From JAMCRM01 sp035561075 (GTDB lineage: Bacteria; Acidobacteriota; Terriglobia; Bryobacterales; Bryobacteraceae), in contig DATMYF010000189.1 of NCBI GenBank assembly GCA_035561075.1, positions 9,755-73,754 of the forward strand: 64,000 nucleotides of DNA. The letters are read 5' to 3'. The notes under the pieces were generated by a model. That model was not told where the DNA came from and made no database searches. It was given only the letters and a program-made list of their open reading frames with translations. Positions 19,309 to 27,633 of the stretch are shown here, one piece after another. The translations under genes and the position numbers were made by a program. How positions within the stretch are numbered: the stretch's first letter is position 1; each line of letters opens with the position of its first letter.

Positions 19309-20169
19309 CTAGCGGGCGGCGGCGCTCATCTCGCGGAGGGCGAGGAGTTCGAGCATCTGGGCGAGCACCTCGTCGCGGTCCTGGCCGGCTAGGGCGAGGG
19401 CGAGTTGGGCGGTGAGGAGGCCGTAGCGCGCGCCGAGGTCGTAGCGGCGGTTGCCGGGTTTCTCGAAGGCGAGGTACTGCTCGCGGCGGGCAAGCTCGGC
19501 CAAGGCAGGGGAGAGCGGCAGGCCGCGGCCGTCGCCGGGCGGCTGCATATCGGCCAGGATGTCCATGACCGCGGGGGTGAGGACGTGGATGCCGAAGAAG
19601 CAGAGATAGTAGCCGGCGCGCAGGCCGGGGACCACCAGATGTTGTTCGGCTTCGGTGGGGGTGGGTTTTTCGATGACGGTTTCGACGCGGTAGAGGTCCT
19701 GGCGGCCGGAGATGCGCTTGCCCCCGACGGCGCCGAAGCGGGGGAGCAGGGACTCGCGGGTGGCTTGCACGGCGGAGACCGCGCAGGCCTCGGCTTCGGC
19801 GGCTTCGACGACCGCGCGGGCGCAGCCCTGTTCCCCGCAACTGATGTAGAGGTGGTCGCCGACGAGGTGAAGGAAGGGGTCGCCGGCCGTGAAATCGCGT
19901 GCGCAGAGGATGGCGTTGCCGTAACCGCGGGGTTCGGGTTGGGCGACGAAGCGCAGGCGGGCGGGCAGGGAGCCGGCGGCGCGGGCGTAGGCGGCTTCAT
20001 CGCCGGGCGAAACGACCAGGCAGATCTCCTCGATGCCGGCGCGAACGACCTCCCCAAGGATGATAGCGAGGACGGACTTTTCGGCGCCGTCGCGGTCCAT
20101 CAGGGTTTGCAGCGGAAGGGAGCGCTGGGTGGGGGCGGCGAGGGTGATGACGGCTTTGGTGAGTTTCAT
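19309..20169 (-). CDS. GalU/RfbA-like nucleotidyltransferase with degraded signature
   Basis: The ATG at 20169 gives 286 residues beginning MKLTKAVITLAAPTQRSLPL; a longer frame upstream has no family sequence. The rest follows UTP-glucose-1-phosphate uridylyltransferase (GalU): SVLAIILGEVVRAGIEEICL, PRGYGNAILCARDF, FLHLVGDHLY, VETVIEKPTPTEAEQHL and YLCFFGIHVLTP. The usual nucleotide-binding signature GxGTRxxPxTK is replaced by APTQRSLPLQT, and the VGDD pair reads VGDH. It therefore may have lost catalysis or act as a subunit or regulator of the kinase-UDPGP protein encoded just downstream. Alternatively it is a divergent active enzyme. Membership of the NTP-transferase fold is firm; activity is not. 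Confidence 0.75.
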   Translation of the reverse strand: MKLTKAVITLAAPTQRSLPLQTLMDRDGAEKSVLAIILGEVVRAGIEEICLVVSPGDEAAYARAAGSLPARLRFVAQPEPRGYGNAILCARDFTAGDPFLHLVGDHLYISCGEQGCARAVVEAAEAEACAVSAVQATRESLLPRFGAVGGKRISGRQDLYRVETVIEKPTPTEAEQHLVVPGLRAGYYLCFFGIHVLTPAVMDILADMQPPGDGRGLPLSPALAELARREQYLAFEKPGNRRYDLGARYGLLTAQLALALAGQDRDEVLAQMLELLALREMSAAAR

Positions 20170-20279
20170 GTCTGACGCGATAGGGGCGTATTTGCGTACC
20201 CGGCATATGCCAGTGTATCGCCGTCGGACACAGTACGGCGGTGCTGAGTGATGGTACGCTAGGCGGTGAAGCGGCTTTC

Positions 20280-21395
20280 CTACTGGTCGAAAAAGGCGCG
20301 AATGGCGCGTTCTATTCGCGAGCTGGCATGGCCGTCGCCGTACGGGTTGTGCACGCGGCACATCCGGTGATAGGATGCGGCATCATCCAACAGAGTGTCC
20401 GCTTCCCGAACAATGCGGTTTTCGTCTGTCCCCACCAGCTTGACCGTGCCCGCATCCACGGCTTCCGGCCGTTCGGTCTTGTCGCGCATGACCAGGATCG
20501 GTTTTCCGAGGGAGGGCCCTTCTTCCTGCACGCCGCCGGAATCGGTGATGATCAGGTGCGCACGCCGCATCAGGTCCACGAACGGAACGTACTCAAGCGG
20601 TTCGAGCAGCAGGATGTTTTTGCGCCCATGGAGCAAACGGTTCACAGGGTCGAGAACGTTCGGGTTGCGGTGGACCGGGTAGACGATTTGTACGTCCGGC
20701 CGGGCCGATAACCGCAGCAGCGCACGGCAGATCCGCTCAAAGCCGTCGCCGAAGTTTTCGCGGCGGTGGGCGGTGACCAGCACCATGCGCTTGGATGCGT
20801 CGCACTCTCGCCATTCATTCCCGTGCAAGCTGCCGTTTTCGAGAGCGTCCCGCACGTACAGGACGGCGTCGATACCGGTATTTCCTGTGACGTGAATCCG
20901 CCGGCTGTCCACGCCTTCGGCGAGCAGGTTGGCGGCGGCGCCTTCGGTTGGAGCGAAATGTAGAGCGCTGAGGCGGGACGCGAGTACCCGGTTCATCTCC
21001 TCGGGAAAGGGCTGCGACATGTCGCCGGTGCGCAGTCCGGCTTCCACGTGCCCGATCGGAATCCTTTGATAGAAGGCGGCCATAGCGCCGGCAAGGGTGG
21101 TCGTTGTATCACCCTGCACGATGACCATGTCGGGCCGGCGGGATTGCAGGACCGGCCCGAGGGCGACGAGCATACGTGCGGTGGTTTCCGCCAGCGTCTG
21201 AGCCGGCCGCATGAGGTCGAGATCGTCATCCGGGACTACGCCGAACACGGACAACACCTGGTCCAGCATCGTGCGATGCTGAGCGGTGGCGCAGACCTTC
21301 ACATCGAACTCCGCCTGCGACCTGAGATGCAACACCAGCGGACAGAGCTTTATGGCTTCGGGGCGCGTACCCAGAATAACCAGGAGTTTGAGCAT
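20280..21395 (-). CDS. wecB: UDP-N-acetylglucosamine 2-epimerase (non-hydrolysing)
   Basis: A 371-residue WecB/MnaA protein converting UDP-GlcNAc to UDP-ManNAc for surface polysaccharide. It opens with KLLVILGTRPEAIKLCPLVL and has the family landmarks VIVQGDTTTTLAGAMAAFYQ, HVEAGLRTGDMSQPFPEEMNR, VTGNTGIDAVLYV, VTAHRRENFGDG and TDSGGVQEEGPSLGKPILVMRD, with the catalytic Asp, Glu and His residues in place. Length is normal. It is 110 bp upstream of the GalU-like gene and 75 bp downstream of a methyltransferase, all on the minus strand. ManNAc or ManNAcA is therefore a likely component of the glycan made here. Confidence 0.95.
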   Translation of the reverse strand: MLKLLVILGTRPEAIKLCPLVLHLRSQAEFDVKVCATAQHRTMLDQVLSVFGVVPDDDLDLMRPAQTLAETTARMLVALGPVLQSRRPDMVIVQGDTTTTLAGAMAAFYQRIPIGHVEAGLRTGDMSQPFPEEMNRVLASRLSALHFAPTEGAAANLLAEGVDSRRIHVTGNTGIDAVLYVRDALENGSLHGNEWRECDASKRMVLVTAHRRENFGDGFERICRALLRLSARPDVQIVYPVHRNPNVLDPVNRLLHGRKNILLLEPLEYVPFVDLMRRAHLIITDSGGVQEEGPSLGKPILVMRDKTERPEAVDAGTVKLVGTDENRIVREADTLLDDAASYHRMCRVHNPYGDGHASSRIERAIRAFFDQ

Positions 21396-21470
21396 CAGGC
21401 TAGATTAAGAATTCTAACTCATACCAAATGATTCTCAAAAGAACCGTGCTTTTGGGCTGTTAAAGCAAAG

Positions 21471-22601
21471 TCACAGAGTAAAGCTGCGCGGATCGAAGCT
21501 AAAAACCGGTTCTCCGGAAGTCAGCCGCAGCGGGGGCCAACCGTTGGCAGTGTCGAACTCATCGAAAAACCCGATCTCCATCCGGTGAACCGATGCGAGC
21601 GGTTCCTGGGGTAGAGAGAACGACAGAACCATGCTGTCGCCAACCTGCCAGCTTAGGAGAGGCGGATTGATAGCGCGGTCCCAATTATGAAACACTTCCG
21701 CTCCGGAGGCGTCGCGGGAGTAGCCGTGCAGCAGCAGCCTGAGATTTGCGTCGACCGGTGCTTTAAGGGAGAGTTTCAGCAACAGCGTATCCTTCGAAAC
21801 TGCTACGCCGGCCAGGAGTATTCGATCGGCGAAATTCGCGTAAATAGGTTTAATTAAGCTCGGGCTGCCAGGATAAGAAGTGGCGGGGCCGGAGCTCTTC
21901 TGAAATACGAATATCGAGAATTGCCCGTCGGCTCCGTCGCAAACGCCCTGTTCTTCCGGCGGCAACACGCCGGAAATTAGCCCGGCGGCCATCCGGTACA
22001 CGTTCTGGTGCTTCTCCATTCGCAGGACCATGCCGTCCCGCAAACCTTGGATCATATTCACCACGTCCAGCGGGTCGTAATGCCGAACATGAAAAGCATT
22101 GGGGTTCTGCTCAAGAGCATTGCGACGCTGGTTGGGGGTACTTAAAATCAGGATACCGGCCGGCCGCAGCGAAGCCGTCAGCATTGCGGAGAAGCGGCGA
22201 TCGTCCGCCACGTGTTCGATCGATTCGAAGGCGGCGATGAAATCGAGGCTCTGGGCGGGCAGCGCAAAAGGGAAGATCTTGTGTGAGTAAAGGGTGAGTG
22301 ACGTGGCGTAATGGCGGTTAGCGTACTCGATCGCCTCGCCCGACCCGTCGATGCCAAGAACCGGGCAACCCAGTTCGGTCGCCAGGAGTTGCGATCCATA
22401 GCCAACACCGCAGAACACATCGGCTCCGAATCCGGGTTGAGAACCGGCGATTTGCCGGATAGCATCTACAGCGAACTCATAACGCGCGCGATGATCTCTA
22501 CGAATTTCAGATAGGTTCGGCGTAACCTGACGTTCGCCGCTTTGGAGCTGGAACCGCGTCCCCAGAGGGTTCGGGATGGCTGAATGTTCGGGTCCGGCCA
22601 T
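21471..22601 (-). CDS. SAM methyltransferase with a C-terminal beta-rich domain
   Basis: Residues about 35-215 are a class I methyltransferase: GFGADVFCGVGYGSQLLATE (SAM site, a variant glycine motif), VLGIDGSGEAIEYA, FIAAFESIEHVADDRRF and LRPAGILILSTPNQRRN. Residues 252-376 form a separate, strand-rich domain beginning PIYANFADRILLAG and including NPPLLSWQVGDS and GFFDEFD, WPPLRLTSGE. The same domain closes the membrane glycosyltransferase at 33842-35956 at about half identity with no gaps. The start at 22601 is 4 bp from the upstream TylF-like gene's stop, so they are coupled. It probably methylates a sugar of the glycan; the tail may bind the polymer, which is inference. Confidence 0.83.
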   Translation of the reverse strand: MAGPEHSAIPNPLGTRFQLQSGERQVTPNLSEIRRDHRARYEFAVDAIRQIAGSQPGFGADVFCGVGYGSQLLATELGCPVLGIDGSGEAIEYANRHYATSLTLYSHKIFPFALPAQSLDFIAAFESIEHVADDRRFSAMLTASLRPAGILILSTPNQRRNALEQNPNAFHVRHYDPLDVVNMIQGLRDGMVLRMEKHQNVYRMAAGLISGVLPPEEQGVCDGADGQFSIFVFQKSSGPATSYPGSPSLIKPIYANFADRILLAGVAVSKDTLLLKLSLKAPVDANLRLLLHGYSRDASGAEVFHNWDRAINPPLLSWQVGDSMVLSFSLPQEPLASVHRMEIGFFDEFDTANGWPPLRLTSGEPVFSFDPRSFTL

Positions 22602-22605
22602 CGGC

Positions 22606-23286
22606 TTACCTGTAGATGAGGAACACGCGCCCTGCCCAACCGTACTGCATGTATGGTTCCGCGGTCATACCGGATTGCTCCAACCACTCACGAAAAGCCC
22701 GCCGCACGCCAAAGCGCGGGTCGCCGCGGTACAGCAGGAAGTCGTCAAACATCAAAACAGATCCATCTTCCAGCAGCGGTTGGATGAATTGCAGAACCGG
22801 CACGGCAGAGGAGTACAAGTCGCAATCGATGTTCACTACCATCGCGGTTCCAAGCCCCAGCTCGTTGCGCGTCTCTGGTGTCAACACCTGGTCAAACCAC
22901 CCGGGTACTGTACGCACAACCCCGCTGTCCATGCCGTTCTCTCGCAGTCTGGCCAGGAATTGGTCCTCCGAGAACGCGAACAGACCGGAGGAAACAAACC
23001 GGTATCCTGGATGGACATCGGCGCTGGCGAGTTCCGGCAGTCCGGCAAAAGAATCGAACGCCCACATAGGATGGCGCTGCATGCGCGCGGCTTCCGGTGG
23101 AACGGCGGGATTTTGGCCGGCTCTAGCGGACTCGGCCCAATCAAGCCACCGCGTATAGGCCTGGTGCGCCTGGACGAAAGAGGCGCCCATATATGTCCCG
23201 AACTCCAGATACGAGCCGTCCAGGCCGCTTTTCGCGGCGAACTCGAAGACATACTCCATTGCTTCAGAGCACTCAATCCGGGGCAT
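22606..23286 (-). CDS. TylF/MycF-type O-methyltransferase
   Basis: A 226-residue protein of the macrocin O-methyltransferase family, which methylate sugar hydroxyls using SAM and a divalent metal. Matching motifs are YLEFGTYMGASFVQAH, WAFDSFAGLPEL, VPGWFDQVLT, VVNIDCDLYSSAVPVLQFI (metal-binding DCD) and VLMFDDFLLYRGDPRFG. Length fits a compact member. It lies between two minus-strand genes of the polysaccharide locus, 4 bp before the next methyltransferase, so two methyl transfers may act on the same glycan. Confidence 0.87.
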   Translation of the reverse strand: MPRIECSEAMEYVFEFAAKSGLDGSYLEFGTYMGASFVQAHQAYTRWLDWAESARAGQNPAVPPEAARMQRHPMWAFDSFAGLPELASADVHPGYRFVSSGLFAFSEDQFLARLRENGMDSGVVRTVPGWFDQVLTPETRNELGLGTAMVVNIDCDLYSSAVPVLQFIQPLLEDGSVLMFDDFLLYRGDPRFGVRRAFREWLEQSGMTAEPYMQYGWAGRVFLIYR

Positions 23287-23330
23287 CGAGGCTAGTCTAA
23301 CACCTCGATGAAGGCGAGAAACGCGTCCGG

Positions 23331-24599
23331 TCAGAGGAGGCGGGCAAACCTGGCGGCAATGTCTTGCGCGCGGGATGCCCAGCTTTCCGAAGCAGCGATT
23401 CGAATGCGTTCGGAGCGAAGCCGGGGGTCATCCTCGGTGAGAGCGGCACGCACCTCGGCGGCGAAGGAGGCTGGGTTATCCGCCAATCTCACCAGGCCGC
23501 CCATGCGCTGCACTTCTGGCAGGGGTGAACTGACGACCGGCAACCCCAGACTAAAATACTCATAGAGTTTGATAGGGTTTACGGCGATGGTCAGTTCATT
23601 AACGGAAAAGGGGATGAGTCCCACGCGGAAAGACGCCATCAGTTTCGGAAGCTGGTCATATTCCACCTCGCCCACAAACTCCACGTTAGGAAGCGGCTTC
23701 AACTCCCGAATAGCGGGGTTCTCGATGCGTCCGGCAATTACAAAATGGCATGTCGGGTTAGCGCGGGCGGCTTCGACCAGCGACTCGATATCGAACCATG
23801 CGTCAAGGGCGCCGACATACCCCGCAACCAGCGGCGCTCCGGGGGGCTCGGAAACTACGGTGCGGAAATGGGAGAGATCGACGGCATTACGACTGACCAT
23901 CCATTTCGCACTCACGCAGTGGCGGTCACGCAGTTGCTCCGAGGTAAACAGGACCAGATCGGCGGTCCGAAGCGAGTCCGCCTCTGCGGCCACGATTTCT
24001 CCCGCCATGGCGCTAAAACCGCGTAGCCAGTCGTGGCAGTCGTACACAATGGGGAAGCCGTCCGTTTCGCGGAGCATTCGGGCCGTTTCGAACCAAGTCG
24101 GAATACTGACAATCTGAATTGCGCTGGACGCCCCGAACGCGCGCATTGTCTCCTTTACCGCAGACGCGATCACACGATTCTCGCGAGGCGATAAGAGACG
24201 ATGGTGAAAAACCGGCTCTCGCGGGAGGCGGACGTGCAACTCGAAGATGTTCTCCTCCAACCGCGCGAGCCTGTGATCCGTGTTGAACAGGGGAACGCTC
24301 TCGAACTGCCGGCCCAAATGGGGGTTAAGGTAAAGGCAACGAAAGCCCAGCGTTGCGAGTGCACGGGCCAAGTGTTGGCTTCGCTGTATGCGCGCGTGCC
24401 AGTCCACCATGGGATAGAAGACGAGAATCGGATGTTCGCACGCGGGCGCGTCGACCACCAACCCGCGTTCGAGCCGCTGGCTGGGGTAATCCCAGCAACG
24501 CGCGAAAGAATCCGGCCGCCGCTGCTGCGAACAACGGAAGTAAAGCCACCGCAGATAGTAAGGGCGCAAAAGCTCTTTTAACTGCAGGCTCGCCGTCAT
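23331..24599 (-). CDS. Family 4-like glycosyltransferase (GT-B fold)
   Basis: The 422-residue protein is a GT-B glycosyltransferase. The N-terminal domain reads PILVFYPMVDWHARIQRSQH and VYDCHDWLRGF; the C-terminal domain has GYVGALDAWFDIESLVEA, FVIAGRIENPAIREL, PNVEFVGEVEYDQLPKLM and the nucleotide-sugar-binding end NPIKLYEYFSLGLPVVSSPL. It is cytoplasmic, with no membrane segment. It follows the ABC exporter genes on the same strand after 29 bp, in a run expected to be one transcript from the permease down to the methyltransferases. Donor and acceptor are unknown. Confidence 0.88.
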   Translation of the reverse strand: MTASLQLKELLRPYYLRWLYFRCSQQRRPDSFARCWDYPSQRLERGLVVDAPACEHPILVFYPMVDWHARIQRSQHLARALATLGFRCLYLNPHLGRQFESVPLFNTDHRLARLEENIFELHVRLPREPVFHHRLLSPRENRVIASAVKETMRAFGASSAIQIVSIPTWFETARMLRETDGFPIVYDCHDWLRGFSAMAGEIVAAEADSLRTADLVLFTSEQLRDRHCVSAKWMVSRNAVDLSHFRTVVSEPPGAPLVAGYVGALDAWFDIESLVEAARANPTCHFVIAGRIENPAIRELKPLPNVEFVGEVEYDQLPKLMASFRVGLIPFSVNELTIAVNPIKLYEYFSLGLPVVSSPLPEVQRMGGLVRLADNPASFAAEVRAALTEDDPRLRSERIRIAASESWASRAQDIAARFARLL

Positions 24600-24628
24600 T
24601 GTATTATCAGCGTGTTACTCAGCCGGGG

Positions 24629-25375
24629 TCACGTCGTGGCAGTCTGCTGCCTGCCGGCGTAAGCATCTGCAACCTTGCCGAGCGGGCCTTCCATGACAAG
24701 CTCCCCGCGATCCAGCCAGATGGCGCGATCACATAGTTCATGAAGCATTCCGGGTGCGTGTGAAACGCACAACAGGGTCTTGCCATTCCGACGGAGCTTG
24801 TGAATCTCCTCGAAGCACTTGGCCTGGAAGGATTGGTCTCCAACAGCCAGGACCTCGTCAATGAGGAGAATGTCCGGATCTACATTGACGGCAATCGAGA
24901 AGGCCAGCCGCATCACCATCCCGCTGGAGTATGTCCGAAGGGGTTCCCGGATAAAATCGCCGATACCGGAGAAATCGACTATGGAGTCGAACAGCCTCGA
25001 GGTCTCCTTACGCGTGAGCCCCAGCAGAGATGCGTTCAGGCGCACGTTCTCCGCGCCCGTCAGATCGTAATGAAAACCGGAACCGAGTTCGAGCAGGGCG
25101 GCCACCCGGCCAGTAACTGCAATCACGCCCTCGTCGGGCTTTGCTAGGCCGGCAACCAGGCTGAGCAGTGTGCTCTTGCCGGCCCCGTTCGGCCCAATAA
25201 CGGCCAGACTCTCACGGGGTTCTACACGAAAGGACACGCATTTCAAAGCGTAGAAGTCGCGGCTGTGCGGCGCGTGCCCTCGCGTGAGCCAGCCCGCGAG
25301 GTGATGCCGCAGTAGCGTCCGGCCCGACGCTCGCGAAAAGCCTTTTGATACGCTGTCGAACGAGATGGCCGCCAT
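24629..25375 (-). CDS. Polysaccharide ABC exporter ATPase (KpsT/TagH/Wzt type)
   Basis: A 248-residue ABC ATPase of the polysaccharide-export branch: Walker A IGPNGAGKSTLLSLVAG (about 60-76), the signature YSSGMVMRLAFSIAVNVD, Walker B ILLIDEVLAVGDQSFQAKC and the H-loop LCVSHAPGM. It lacks the C-terminal carbohydrate-binding extension of O-antigen Wzt proteins, so it is of the short capsule/teichoic-acid type and would export a chain without recognising a terminal cap. It is 4 bp from the permease gene, and together they form the exporter. Confidence 0.93.
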   Translation of the reverse strand: MAAISFDSVSKGFSRASGRTLLRHHLAGWLTRGHAPHSRDFYALKCVSFRVEPRESLAVIGPNGAGKSTLLSLVAGLAKPDEGVIAVTGRVAALLELGSGFHYDLTGAENVRLNASLLGLTRKETSRLFDSIVDFSGIGDFIREPLRTYSSGMVMRLAFSIAVNVDPDILLIDEVLAVGDQSFQAKCFEEIHKLRRNGKTLLCVSHAPGMLHELCDRAIWLDRGELVMEGPLGKVADAYAGRQQTATT

Positions 25376-25379
25376 AATC

Positions 25380-26141
25380 TTATAGGTAATCGTAAAACCG
25401 CTGCTTCAAAACCTTAAATGTGACGAGACCGACTCCGAATACGGAAAGCGAGCTGATGGTGAGTTTAATCACCGTGACCGAAGGAGGCGCAACGGCATCC
25501 AATAATATATAACGCATGCAGAGAACCAGGGCCGCTACCGGATTCATCTGATAAATTTCTTTATATTCCAGAGGAATGATGGCAAAGGAATAGAAGATGG
25601 GCACCAGCCAGAAGAGAATTGTATTCGTCGACTCGACGATATAGCGCATATCCCGCACGTAGACATTCAAGGAGGAGGTGATAAGCGATAAGCCGCACAC
25701 GAAGAGGACTTCCATCATCCAGATCAGGGGTAACCAGAGCCAGTGCCGGTTCGGCGACTTGCCCGTGAGCAAAAGAATAGAGAACAACAGGCAGATCTGG
25801 ATGAAGAGGTGCAAACAGTTCGACAGAACCGCCGCGAGCGGGATCACTTCGCGGGGCACGGAAACCCGCTTGATCATATTAGCGTTGTCCACGAGGGATG
25901 TGGTTCCGGACATCCAGGCTATGCTGAAGAAGTTGAAAGGCACGAGCCCGCACAACACGAAGATGCTGTAATCCGGAATATTACTGCTGAAAACCTTGGT
26001 AAAGACAAACGTCAAAACCGCCATCATCACCAGTGGATTGAGAAGGGACCAGAAGACACCCAGGGACATGTTGCGGTAGCGAATTTTGAAGTCTTTGGAA
26101 ATGAGATTCCAGAATAAGAACAGATAATCGCCGTGCCACAT
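25380..26141 (-). CDS. Polysaccharide ABC exporter permease (Wzm/TagG type)
   Basis: The 253-residue protein is an ABC-2 permease with the amphipathic N-terminus WNLISKDFKIRYRNMSLG and about six membrane segments, e.g. LVMMAVLTFVFTKVF, FVLCGLVPFNFFSIAW, LHLFIQICLLFSILLLTG, LIWMMEVLFVCGLSLI and NTILFWLVPIFYSFAIIP. The segment NPVAALVLCMRYILLD is the conserved end of the family. With the ATPase 4 bp downstream it flips a lipid-linked glycan across the inner membrane. No gene is seen in the 170 bp upstream. Confidence 0.93.
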   Translation of the reverse strand: MWHGDYLFLFWNLISKDFKIRYRNMSLGVFWSLLNPLVMMAVLTFVFTKVFSSNIPDYSIFVLCGLVPFNFFSIAWMSGTTSLVDNANMIKRVSVPREVIPLAAVLSNCLHLFIQICLLFSILLLTGKSPNRHWLWLPLIWMMEVLFVCGLSLITSSLNVYVRDMRYIVESTNTILFWLVPIFYSFAIIPLEYKEIYQMNPVAALVLCMRYILLDAVAPPSVTVIKLTISSLSVFGVGLVTFKVLKQRFYDYL

Positions 26142-26311
26142 GTACGCCTCAAGCGGGAGATCCGGATAGAAATCGAAAAAGAAAGTATAGCACGGGGGGC
26201 GGGCGCGGCCGTGAACACCGGAAGGGCCGGCCGCACTGGGCGGTGGGACGCCTCTACGCTGAAGACTATGTTAGAGAACAGGTCGGTTCGCCAGCAGACC
26301 GGTCCCGGGAA

Positions 26312-27538
26312 TCAGTCCGGAATCGGGGGCAAGCCGCGCTTCCGGTCACTCGAATCGTAGAACGCACCTTCGAAGAACAAGTTCGTCGGTTTAATTCCCA
26401 GGATGGTCAAAGCTCGCACGAGTTGCTCTCCGGGCGGTGAGACAAGGAGCACTGCCGGTTTTCGATCCAACAGTTGGGTTTGAGCGACAAGGAATTCCGG
26501 CAAGGTAGCCAGTTCTGCCGTTTGGACCTCGGGGGGAATACCGTTTTGGTCTGTTAGGCCGGCAAGCGTCTCGGATGTTCCCGCCAGGATGGATAGCTTT
26601 CCAGAAATCCTGGCCGCGGTGACTGCGCGCCGGATACTGCTCAGAAGGACCTCTTGCCTTTCGGAGAACTCCCCCCAAAGATGCCGCTCGCAATTGCGGC
26701 ACGCGGGGTATGCGTCCAGTTCGTTGCTCATATGGGCCTCAACAAAGCGGTGGTAGGCCTCGGAGTCGAAGATCTGCGCTATCGTCTGCTCCCGGAGATT
26801 GCCGAAAACGATATCATCATCGAACATAAGGCAGCACGGGATAACATTCAGATTCCAGCTCACCTGGAGCGTTTTTCGCATGACTCCCCAGACGGCGGAA
26901 CATGGCAGCTCCGTCTGAACGCCGAAGTAGGTTCTCCCTCGGCCGAAATTGTGCAGTGATGGCTTGAGATATGGAACCTGTACGGTTTCAAGCCAGGCCT
27001 CAAACGCCAGCCGTGCCGTTTCATTTTCGCTGCAGCCGCCAGTCGGCGCGAACCCGCCCTGTGCTTCCATTCGCACGCTCAATGACAAATCGGCGTATTC
27101 GCTCCGAAGCTTCACGAGGTTCTCCAGGTTTTCCATCGCAAGCTCGTAACGGTCCACGCCGTGAAGGGCGCGGTAGGCGTTCCGGGTGTACCCAAGGAAA
27201 CTCACCTGAATAGAGTGCAGACCGGCGGCGAGAAGATGTCGTAAGGCGTCCTTCCGCATTCTCACCCCAAGAGTCGTGATGATGCCCGGTGAACACCGCG
27301 GCCATGCCTGCCGCAGCCGGAGCACCTTCCCGAGCAAATCGGGATCCAGGAGGGCCTCTCCGAATCCATGGAGATGAACGTCGCCACAAAAAGGCCCGAC
27401 TCGTTCGATAATGATGTCAAAATCCTCTACGGACATCCGCCCGAGCGCGCGGCGCATCGAGTCGCGCGGGCACATCCAGCAGCGATAACCACACCGGTTT
27501 GTGAGTTCCAGGTGAATAGCGGTGTGCTTGAGGGTCAT
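26312..27538 (-). CDS. Radical SAM protein with C-terminal extension
   Basis: The 408-residue protein carries the radical SAM cluster motif CGYRCWMCP (Cys-x3-Cys-x2-Cys, about residues 15-23) after HLELTNR, the FCGDVHLHGFGEALLDPDLL segment for SAM binding, and a SPASM-like Cys pattern near residues 210-280 (IPCCLMFDDDIVFGNL, CRNCERHLWGE). Such enzymes often do radical modification of sugars or peptides. The last ~110 residues (SIRRAVTAARISGKLSILAG and beyond) look like a separate alpha/beta domain. It is divergent from the giant glycosyltransferase gene, sharing a 95-bp promoter region. A role in modifying a sugar of the glycan is inference. Confidence 0.85.
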   Translation of the reverse strand: MTLKHTAIHLELTNRCGYRCWMCPRDSMRRALGRMSVEDFDIIIERVGPFCGDVHLHGFGEALLDPDLLGKVLRLRQAWPRCSPGIITTLGVRMRKDALRHLLAAGLHSIQVSFLGYTRNAYRALHGVDRYELAMENLENLVKLRSEYADLSLSVRMEAQGGFAPTGGCSENETARLAFEAWLETVQVPYLKPSLHNFGRGRTYFGVQTELPCSAVWGVMRKTLQVSWNLNVIPCCLMFDDDIVFGNLREQTIAQIFDSEAYHRFVEAHMSNELDAYPACRNCERHLWGEFSERQEVLLSSIRRAVTAARISGKLSILAGTSETLAGLTDQNGIPPEVQTAELATLPEFLVAQTQLLDRKPAVLLVSPPGEQLVRALTILGIKPTNLFFEGAFYDSSDRKRGLPPIPD

Positions 27539-27633
27539 AGGGGAAGCACGAACGTATCACGCGTCCCCTCCTATATCAAGGCCTGATAACGGGTCGGCGG
27601 CTCTAACAAAAAGGCGTTAGGGAATCAGCCATA

